In this document: piece by piece, positions 41,096 to 47,487 of the stretch
How positions within the stretch are numbered: position 1 is the first letter of the stretch
Layout: the number at the start of each line of letters is the position of its first letter
NCBI GenBank assembly: GCA_023415205.1
Contig: JAEZLR010000032.1
Coordinates: forward strand, 1 to 47,487
Origin: Bacillota bacterium
GTDB taxonomy: Bacteria; Bacillota; Clostridia; DSM-8532
DNA length: 47,487 nt
Direction: 5' to 3'
Made by a program: the position numbers and the translations under genes
Notes under the pieces: generated by a model
Told to the model about the DNA's origin: nothing
Databases searched by the model: none
Seen by the model: the letters and a program-made list of their open reading frames with translations, nothing else

Positions 41096-41119
41096 TCTAT
41101 TGATTAACCCCGCTTTGAT

Positions 41120-41146
41120 CGCCCGCAACATAAAAAGTTGTGGGCG
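41120..41146 (+). promoter_or_regulatory. Intra-operon hairpin
   Basis: CGCCCGCAAC (41120-41129) pairs with GTTGTGGGCG (41137-41146) with one G-U pair. The T-run after it is weak (GTTTCTT). It lies between the binding protein and ATPase genes. Such hairpins commonly stabilise the upstream mRNA or stop part of the transcription, giving more binding protein than membrane parts. Confidence 0.65.
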
Positions 41147-41200
41147 GTTTCTTAAAAAGCTTGTTAACCCTTCTATATTAAGCCTTAAGGAGGCATCACC

Positions 41201-42319
41201 ATGAGTGTTAATATATCTGTCAACAAGGTTACCAAAATTTACGATCAAAATGTTATTCTCAAGGATTTGTCCCTTGAAATCAGAGATGGTGAATTCTTCA
41301 CCTTACTCGGGCCCTCGGGCTGTGGCAAAACAACCCTGCTGAGAATGATTGCGGGCTTCAACACCATCGAGGGGGGCGAAATCTCTTTTGATAACAAGGT
41401 GATCAATGATATTCCCGCCCACAAGAGGAACATCGGCATGGTCTTTCAAAACTACGCGATCTTTCCTCATCTGACGGTGAGGCAAAATGTGGAATACGGA
41501 TTAAAGCTCAGAAAGCTACCCAAGGCAGAAATACAGAATAAAGTGGATGATTTGCTCAAGGTGACTCGGATAGACGAATATCAGGGAAGGCTCCCCGAGA
41601 GACTCTCAGGCGGACAGCAGCAGCGTGTGGCATTGGCCCGTGCCGTAGTCATCCACCCCGATGTCCTTCTGATGGACGAACCCCTCTCCAATCTGGATGC
41701 TAAGCTGAGAATCGAAATGAGAAGTGCCATCCGTGATATTCAGAAGAAGGTGGGTATTACAACGGTCTATGTTACCCACGACCAGGAGGAAGCCCTGGCT
41801 GTCTCCGATAGAATTGCGGTCATGAAGGATGGCATTATCCAGCAGGTGGGAAGACCCGAAGAAATCTATACCCGTCCTGTCAATACCTTTGTAGCAACCT
41901 TCATTGGCCATTCCAACCTTCTTAGGGCAAGGGTCAAAATTGAGAACAAACAAACCCTTCTGGAATTGGGAAGGGACATGAGGCTTCCCATTAATAGCCT
42001 CAATGATTATGTCAACTATAGCATGGACGTTGTGGCCGCCGTGAGGCCGGAAGAATTTACGCTTTCAGATAAAGGTCTCAGGGCGAGAATCAAGAACAGA
42101 ACCTTCTTAGGGAGATATGTAAACTATGAGCTCACCTTGTTTGATGACCTGATGCTGGAACCCGGAACCCTTTTGGAGGTTTCACAAGATATTGGGGGAA
42201 CGAGCCGCCTCTATGATGCGGGAGAAGAGGTCTTCCTAGAGCCCTGCATGCGCCGCATAAATGTTTTCAATGAGGATGGTAGCCACAGCCTCATCAGGAG
42301 TGTGATTAACCATGACTAA
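41201..42319 (+). CDS. ABC transporter ATP-binding protein (FbpC/PotA type)
   Basis: 372 residues. Walker A GPSGCGKTT (37-45), Q-loop FQNYAIFPH, signature LSGGQQQR (135-142), Walker B LLMDEP followed by LSNLDAKLR, switch His in VTHDQEEA. The C-terminal 130 residues are a TOBE-type regulatory domain. GGAGG lies 7 bases before the ATG. It energises uptake with the fused permease, whose gene overlaps its end by 8 bases. Confidence 0.93.
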   Translation: MSVNISVNKVTKIYDQNVILKDLSLEIRDGEFFTLLGPSGCGKTTLLRMIAGFNTIEGGEISFDNKVINDIPAHKRNIGMVFQNYAIFPHLTVRQNVEYGLKLRKLPKAEIQNKVDDLLKVTRIDEYQGRLPERLSGGQQQRVALARAVVIHPDVLLMDEPLSNLDAKLRIEMRSAIRDIQKKVGITTVYVTHDQEEALAVSDRIAVMKDGIIQQVGRPEEIYTRPVNTFVATFIGHSNLLRARVKIENKQTLLELGRDMRLPINSLNDYVNYSMDVVAAVRPEEFTLSDKGLRARIKNRTFLGRYVNYELTLFDDLMLEPGTLLEVSQDIGGTSRLYDAGEEVFLEPCMRRINVFNEDGSHSLIRSVINHD

Positions 42320-43964
42320 TAAAAAGCTTAAGTTGGATTTTTGGTCAATAGTTACCCTGTTGATTGTTGCGGTATTTGCCCTCTTTTTGATCTACCCGCT
42401 TTTATCCCTGTTCATCAGCAGCTTTAAGGAACCAGGAACAGGAGCCCTGACCCTTAATAATTTTGCCAAGTTCTTTCAGAAAAAGTACTATTACCAAGCG
42501 CTTCTCAATTCCTTCTCTGTGACCTCCCTGGTCACACTTCTGGCGGTTTTGATTGGCGTACCGTTGGCCTATCTCCTCAATGCATTTAAGATCAGGGGCA
42601 AGGGACTGATTGAAATACTCATCATCATCTCCATGCTCTCTCCGCCTTTCATCGGAGCCTATTCATGGGTGCTTTTATGTGGAAGAAGCGGTGTGCTGAC
42701 TAAATTCTTTGCCGGGATGGGTATCAATCTTCCTACCATCTATGGTTTCGGAGGCGTATTGTTGGTACTGACCCTCAAGCTGTTCCCCTTCATCTACCTC
42801 TATGTTTCAGGAGCACTGAAGAAGATTGATGCTTCTCTGGGGGAGGCTGCCGAAAGCCTGGGCTGCAACGGGATGAAGAAGGTCGTCACCGTCGTTTTAC
42901 CCCTGATTCTTCCCACACTTCTTGCCGGTGCGTTATTAGTATTCATGAATGCCCTGGCTGATTTTGGAACACCCATGCTTATCGGAGAAGGATTTAACGT
43001 CATGCCGGTTATGATCTATTCTGAATTTATCAGTGAAGTGGGCGGGCAGGCCAATTTTGCAGCAGCCATGGCGGCTATTATGGTTTTTGTGACCTCCCTG
43101 CTGTTTATGGGCCAAAAATATGTTGTAAACAAGAAATCTTTCACCATGAGTTCCTTACGTCCCATGAAGGCCAAGGAGCTCAAGGGAGCCAAAGGCATCG
43201 TCGCCCATGTGTTTGTCTATGTTGTAGTACTTCTGGCCATTATCCCACAGTTGACGGTTGTGTATACCTCCTTCCTCAAAACCAAGGGCGCCATGTTTAC
43301 CAAGGGCTTTTCTCTTGACAGCTACACAAAGATCTTCAATCGTATGGGCAGCGCTATCAGTAACACCTATCTCTACGGCCTGATAGCCATTGCCATCATT
43401 GTGTTATTAGGTATATTCATCGCCTATTTGTCCATACGTCGCAAGAATGTGTTTACCGGAATGATTGACACCCTGACCATGTTTCCCTACATCATTCCCG
43501 GTTCTGTCCTGGGCATAACCCTGCTTTTGGCCTTCAACAAACCACCCGTGGTTCTGAGCGGAAGCTTTGCAATCCTCATCGTTGCCTATGTGGTGCGGCG
43601 CTTGCCCTATACCCTGAGATCCAGTGCGGCGATTCTTTACCAGATCAGCCCCAGCATGGAGGAGGCCTCCATCAGCCTGGGCTGCTCGCCAATTAAAACC
43701 TTCTTCAAGGTAACCACGATTATGATGCTGCCCGGGGTGTTCTCCGGAGCCATCCTAAGCTGGATCACCATTATCAACGAACTCAGCGCCTCGGTTATTC
43801 TTTATACGGGAACCACCAAAACCATGTCGGTATCCATTTATACCGAGGTCATCCGGGCGAGCTACGGTACTGCGGCGGCGCTATCCACCATTCTAACGAT
43901 GACAACCATTATTTCTTTGCTTATTTCGTTTAAAATCTCCGGAAAGAAGGAAATAAGTATATAG
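42312..43964 (+). CDS. ABC transporter fused permease (two BPD domains)
   Basis: 550 residues, about twelve membrane segments. Two copies of the permease domain each have the EAA loop that contacts the ATPase: EAAESLGCNGMKKV (about 178-191) and EEASISLGCSPIKTF (about 455-469). This double-length form is typical of the FbpB/AfuB branch, where one chain forms the whole channel. It overlaps the ATPase gene by 8 bases, so the two are translationally coupled. Confidence 0.93.
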   Translation: MTNKKLKLDFWSIVTLLIVAVFALFLIYPLLSLFISSFKEPGTGALTLNNFAKFFQKKYYYQALLNSFSVTSLVTLLAVLIGVPLAYLLNAFKIRGKGLIEILIIISMLSPPFIGAYSWVLLCGRSGVLTKFFAGMGINLPTIYGFGGVLLVLTLKLFPFIYLYVSGALKKIDASLGEAAESLGCNGMKKVVTVVLPLILPTLLAGALLVFMNALADFGTPMLIGEGFNVMPVMIYSEFISEVGGQANFAAAMAAIMVFVTSLLFMGQKYVVNKKSFTMSSLRPMKAKELKGAKGIVAHVFVYVVVLLAIIPQLTVVYTSFLKTKGAMFTKGFSLDSYTKIFNRMGSAISNTYLYGLIAIAIIVLLGIFIAYLSIRRKNVFTGMIDTLTMFPYIIPGSVLGITLLLAFNKPPVVLSGSFAILIVAYVVRRLPYTLRSSAAILYQISPSMEEASISLGCSPIKTFFKVTTIMMLPGVFSGAILSWITIINELSASVILYTGTTKTMSVSIYTEVIRASYGTAAALSTILTMTTIISLLISFKISGKKEISI

Positions 43965-43987
43965 CAAGCAACATGAGGGGGTCGGGT

Positions 43988-45688
43988 ATGAGGGACGGAG
44001 CATTCAAGCCTTATCGCAATGAACTCAGAAAGGTATTCGTCGGTTATGCCCTGACTCCCATTATTATTTTTACAGTTATCGCCTTTCTCCTTATTTTTGT
44101 GGCGGGGAACACGGTTATTAAACGCCAGAATATCCTGAATAACCAGACCATAACCCAGAGACTGGAGGACACCCTTAAGACCTACCAGGAAACCATAGTG
44201 GACTATTCACTTTCAGGGGAGATTCTAGAAGCCATTCTTCATGAAGAGAAGCGTCATAAGGCCTATGAAAAGGTTTATGAATTTGTCAACCGACAGAAAA
44301 TCAGGTGCAACTATTATTTCTTCAATGCTGCTCAGGAGCTAGTTATGAGTAATACGCTACAGCCACCTGATTATATCATGGACAACATTGAGCATGACTG
44401 GGGGGTCTTTAAAAGGATGAGGGCCAATCCGGAGGCTGTGTCGGTGTCCATCAACCGGGTGTACTCTTCCCTCAACAAGTATAGTATCTTTACCTTGTGC
44501 AAAGCCGTTCAAAGGCAGGGCCGCATTGAGGGATACCTCATCTTCGAGCTTCTGGAGAATGATGTATTTACGATGGTGAGCGGTTTTAGCAACACCGATA
44601 TCATTATCACCGACCGGTTTTTCAATGTGGCTCTTGCAACCAACAACAACTACACCGACAACTTCACCAAGCTCAAGGGGGGCTTCCGAAAAAGCACCGG
44701 TAATGTCAAGGTTGATGATATGCATTATTTTCACTGCCGGGGGAAAGTTTTGGAGGGGCTCTTTTTAGTCAACACCATGACCCCCTTGGATTATTACAGG
44801 AAGACCTTTATTCTCGGGGGAGTCTTTCTGGCGGTTCTCTTTACGGTGATTGCCCTTGTCATGGTCTTGTGGGCAAGGCGTATCTCAGCCAAAGAAACTG
44901 CCTCCATTGATGAAATTGTCAGAGCAATCAACAGCGTACAGGACGGAAATCTGAACACCCAGCTTACCATTGACTCCAATGACGAGTTTCAGATCATTGG
45001 TCAGGCCTACAACAAGATGCTTTCTGACATAAAGAATCTCATTGAGAAAAATCAGGAGGAGACCCAGCGTAGCATGATGGCTGAAATCAAGCAGTTGGAA
45101 TCCCAGTTCCATCCTCATTTTCTCTTTAATACCCTGGAAACCATCCGTTGTTTGGTGAAGTTCGCTCCCAATGATGTGGATCGGATCATTATCAGCCTTT
45201 CCGCTCTTTTGAGGTACAGTATTAACAATACGGTCAAGACGGTGCCCCTCGGTGAGGATCTGGAGCACACCAAAAATTATTTGGAAATTCTTAAATACAG
45301 ATTCGAGGGAAGACTTGACTATGAGATTTCAATTGAGGAGGAAGCCTTGGATTGTATCGTTCCAAAGCTTCTGACCCAGCCTATTATTGAAAATGCTGTC
45401 AAGCACGGCTTCGAAGGAAGAGAGCATCTCTCCATCAGAATTAAAGGAAGATTTTTTGAAAATGATCTTGTCATTGTCATATTTGATGATGGAGCGGGAA
45501 TAGAAGAAGATAAAGTCAGAGAAATACAAAGTATGCTCAAGGATGCGGAGAACCGGACGGTAAATATGGGGCTATATAATGTCTGCCGCAGGATTCAGCT
45601 TATGTATGGCAAGGCATACGGTCTTAATATCATGAGTGAGAAGAATGCGGGGACAACAGTAAGGATAAACATACCCGTTGATCAGTGA
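43988..45688 (+). CDS. YesM-type sensor histidine kinase
   Basis: 566 residues from the ATG at 43988, with GAGGGGG upstream; an ATG 15 bases earlier overlaps it. Two membrane segments (about 20-42 and 270-292) enclose an extracellular sensor domain of about 230 residues. HAMP follows, then the His_kinase domain with FHPHFLFNTLE (phospho-His377), and ATPase motifs PIIENAVKHG and DDGAGIEED. This is the LytS/YesM class that pairs with AraC-type regulators; the next gene is such a regulator. It probably senses the transporter substrate outside the cell. Confidence 0.92.
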   Translation: MRDGAFKPYRNELRKVFVGYALTPIIIFTVIAFLLIFVAGNTVIKRQNILNNQTITQRLEDTLKTYQETIVDYSLSGEILEAILHEEKRHKAYEKVYEFVNRQKIRCNYYFFNAAQELVMSNTLQPPDYIMDNIEHDWGVFKRMRANPEAVSVSINRVYSSLNKYSIFTLCKAVQRQGRIEGYLIFELLENDVFTMVSGFSNTDIIITDRFFNVALATNNNYTDNFTKLKGGFRKSTGNVKVDDMHYFHCRGKVLEGLFLVNTMTPLDYYRKTFILGGVFLAVLFTVIALVMVLWARRISAKETASIDEIVRAINSVQDGNLNTQLTIDSNDEFQIIGQAYNKMLSDIKNLIEKNQEETQRSMMAEIKQLESQFHPHFLFNTLETIRCLVKFAPNDVDRIIISLSALLRYSINNTVKTVPLGEDLEHTKNYLEILKYRFEGRLDYEISIEEEALDCIVPKLLTQPIIENAVKHGFEGREHLSIRIKGRFFENDLVIVIFDDGAGIEEDKVREIQSMLKDAENRTVNMGLYNVCRRIQLMYGKAYGLNIMSEKNAGTTVRINIPVDQ

Positions 45689-45696
45689 GGTGGCTC

Positions 45697-46497
45697 ATGA
45701 TTAAAATTCTGATTGTAGAGGATGAGGAGATTATCAGAAGGGGACTGGTCCATGCCATTGACTGGTTCTCCATCAATTGTATCATTGTGGGTGAAGCCCG
45801 GGATGGGGCACAGGGCCTTGATTTGATCAAGACCCTTAAGCCTGATCTGGTCATCACCGATATCCGGATGCCGGTCATGAACGGAATAGATATGGTTCGT
45901 CAGGCTGCCCCGATCCATCCCTTTGAGACGATTATCCTCACGAGCTATGCCGAGTTCGAGTATGCCAAGCAGGCTATTTCCATGAAAGTGTTCGACTATA
46001 TCCTCAAGCCCATCGATGAGCAAAAGCTATTGGATGTTGTGGGGAAGGCCGCGGATTATATCGATCAGAAACGGATTTATCACGATATTTATGTGAAATC
46101 CAAAGACAAAAGCGAAGTGGCATTGGTGGACCTTCAATTCTACATCGGTGGAGAGAAGTCCAATCCCTATGTCCAAAAGGCATTGGTGGCCATAAGAGAT
46201 GAGTACTGCAACAAGATAAGCATCGAGGTCATTGCTGAGGCGCTTGGGGTCAGTGCCAGTTACTTAAGTAGAAAATTCAAGCAGGAAACCACCCAGACCT
46301 TCCTGGATGTCCTTAACAAATACCGTATTCAGAAAGCCATAGAGCTGATGGGGAAAGGAGAATTTCGTATTTATGAAATTTCCTATAAGGTGGGCTTTAG
46401 TGAATACAAGCACTTTTGCAATGTGTTTAAGAAGTATACCAAAACCTCACCCACAGAATTCATTAAATCACAGAGCTATATGAAAGTAAAAGCTTAG
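45697..46497 (+). CDS. YesN-type response regulator with AraC HTH
   Basis: 266 residues from the ATG at 45697 (GAGGTGG 4 bases upstream; the start lies 8 bases after the kinase stop). Receiver domain 1-120 with VEDEEIIRRG, phospho-Asp in ITDIRMPVMNG, TSYAEFEYAKQA and LKPIDE. A short linker leads to two AraC-type helix-turn-helix motifs (IAEALGVSASYLSRKFKQE and EISYKVGFSEYKHFCNVFKK). The protein is short for YesN, which often has a long middle part. It likely activates the transporter operon. Confidence 0.93.
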   Translation: MIKILIVEDEEIIRRGLVHAIDWFSINCIIVGEARDGAQGLDLIKTLKPDLVITDIRMPVMNGIDMVRQAAPIHPFETIILTSYAEFEYAKQAISMKVFDYILKPIDEQKLLDVVGKAADYIDQKRIYHDIYVKSKDKSEVALVDLQFYIGGEKSNPYVQKALVAIRDEYCNKISIEVIAEALGVSASYLSRKFKQETTQTFLDVLNKYRIQKAIELMGKGEFRIYEISYKVGFSEYKHFCNVFKKYTKTSPTEFIKSQSYMKVKA

Positions 46498-46510
46498 GAA
46501 GGGTTATGAC

Positions 46511-47314
46511 ATGAGTAAGTTTGAGGGTCTCCTTTTGGTTTCGGATTTTGACGGTACCCTTGTGAATTCCAGTCATCAGGTATCAAAAGAAAATATAAAA
46601 GCAATCAATGATTTTGCCCGGAATGGAGGGCTTTTCTGTGGGGCGACGGGGAGGACACAGTTCAATGTCAGACCCTATCTTAAAGGTTTACCCATCAATT
46701 GTCCTTGGATACTGTACAATGGGGCCTGCCTTTACGATTTTAATGAGAATAAGGTGAAGGCTCTGATCCCAGTGAGAAAGGATCCTCTCAAAGATATTTT
46801 GAAAAAGGTGATGACCCTTATTCCTGACATCTGTATTCATCTTTACACCGAAGACCGGCTGTACCTGATCAATCCCTCAGGGATCAAGGACATGACTCTG
46901 ATTAAAGAGGGCCAGGAGTTTGTGTTCAGGGAGCTAGACGCCATAACTGAGCCCTGGATCAAAGCCATTTTCCATGCAGAGAACCAGGTGCTTCAAGAGG
47001 TGTTCAGATTCATTAAGGCATTGGATCAGGCGCAGCACTATCATGTCTTTTTCTCCATCGGAACCTATCTTGAGGTCACCCAGGGACAAGTCTCCAAGGG
47101 CTTTGCGCTGGATCTATTAAAGGCGGAGTTCAAAGGGCGAATTCGGAAGGTTATTGCCATAGGGGACTATCTCAATGATTTAGAGATGCTTCAAAGGGCT
47201 GATATCAAGGCAGCTCCGGCCAATGCCCACCCTGAAATCAAGCGGTATGCCAAGATGATTACGGCCCATCATGATCATCATGCCCTGGCTGATTTAATCG
47301 CCCGGCTCAATTAG
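46511..47314 (+). CDS. Cof-type HAD-IIB phosphatase
   Basis: 267 residues. HAD motif I SDFDGTLVNS with nucleophile Asp12 and acid Asp14; motif II GATGR; motif III KGFALDLL; motif IV GDYLNDLEML. The cap is type IIB. Members dephosphorylate sugar phosphates and related small molecules in the cytoplasm. It starts 13 bases after the regulator gene, so it belongs to the transporter-sensor unit; a phosphatase here suits import of a phosphorylated compound. Substrate is not determined. Confidence 0.9.
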   Translation: MSKFEGLLLVSDFDGTLVNSSHQVSKENIKAINDFARNGGLFCGATGRTQFNVRPYLKGLPINCPWILYNGACLYDFNENKVKALIPVRKDPLKDILKKVMTLIPDICIHLYTEDRLYLINPSGIKDMTLIKEGQEFVFRELDAITEPWIKAIFHAENQVLQEVFRFIKALDQAQHYHVFFSIGTYLEVTQGQVSKGFALDLLKAEFKGRIRKVIAIGDYLNDLEMLQRADIKAAPANAHPEIKRYAKMITAHHDHHALADLIARLN

Positions 47315-47364
47315 GCAGAAGCCCCGGAAGAAAACCCTGCCCAGGATTTTTTGGAAATGCAAAA

Positions 47365-47413
47365 GGGGCTGTCTCAAATCGGAATAAAATCTGAGTTGAG
47401 ACGGCTCCTTTTT
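47365..47413 (+). terminator. Terminator of the transporter-YesMN-HAD unit
   Basis: GGGGCTGTCTCAA (47365-47377) pairs with TTGAGACGGCTCC (47396-47408), with one G-U pair, followed by TTTTTC. The remaining 74 bases to the window end hold no recognisable gene. Confidence 0.9.
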
Positions 47414-47487
47414 CATAGGCTCGAGGAAATACCATGCGTAACGTTAACTGATTCCACCGAACTGTTATTTTAAAATGTGCAAAGTTT

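Noticed and set aside
40013..43964. Naming the transporter fbpABC (ferric iron)
   Set aside because: Family similarity alone supports it; the iron-binding tyrosine pair is absent and the neighbours point to an organic phosphate, so no symbol was given.

Overview
The window looks like chromosomal DNA from an anaerobic low- to mid-GC member of the Bacillota, most likely class Clostridia. The signs are strong AGGAGG-type ribosome binding sites, TTG and GTG starts, lipoprotein signals, a membrane pyrophosphatase, paired Rrf2 regulators beside cysteine genes, a tetrahydrofolate (THF) riboswitch in front of folT, a YesMN-type two-component system and a GH94 glycoside phosphorylase. I saw no rRNA, tRNA, CRISPR array, integrase or intact insertion sequence. 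No species can be named from the sequence alone.

Left part (1-4.2 kb): the 3' part of a ROK regulator gene without the usual zinc cysteines, then a large secreted PIG-L/LmbE-type deacetylase with NEW3-like and ThuA-like domains, closed by a very strong terminator. Accessory part (about 4.0-14.3 kb): AT-rich, every gene on the + strand, mostly small unrelated genes each with its own ribosome binding site (QueG-like, VOC, two lipoproteins, DinB, C39-like peptidase, a broken GNAT, two zinc-knuckle proteins, an ABM-like protein, isochorismatase, two tautomerases, GNAT, LysE, NYN-LOTUS). A related element of about 44 bp lies on both sides of the QueG-like gene and a third relative lies near 9.8 kb. 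Two gene remnants and palindromic spacers make the stretch look like a cassette array or another patchwork island.

Housekeeping part (14.3-35.1 kb), richer in GC: alpha/beta hydrolase; promoter, THF riboswitch and folT; thioesterase; TraX-like protein; hppA (K+-independent type by its Lys/Thr signature); tcdA with an IscR-like Rrf2 gene; a sulfur block of CymR-like Rrf2, metY, mnmA and cysK in which a shared ATAnGAATA motif recurs near three promoter regions; two cell-envelope proteins; murD; a GH94 phosphorylase with a CcpA (cre)-like site at its promoter; then der-plsY-gpsA.

Signalling and transport part (35.2-47.3 kb): three consecutive genes form what seems to be a self-contained soluble pathway: a REC-PAS-HPt-CheA-like kinase fused to a CheX-like phosphatase, a REC-STAS protein, and a degenerate GGDEF-EAL protein. 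Next comes a binding protein-ATPase-fused permease transporter of the ferric (FbpABC) family. It lacks the iron-binding tyrosine pair and is followed by a YesM-like kinase, a YesN-like regulator and a Cof-type HAD phosphatase. That context fits a phosphorylated organic substrate such as a sugar phosphate better than iron.
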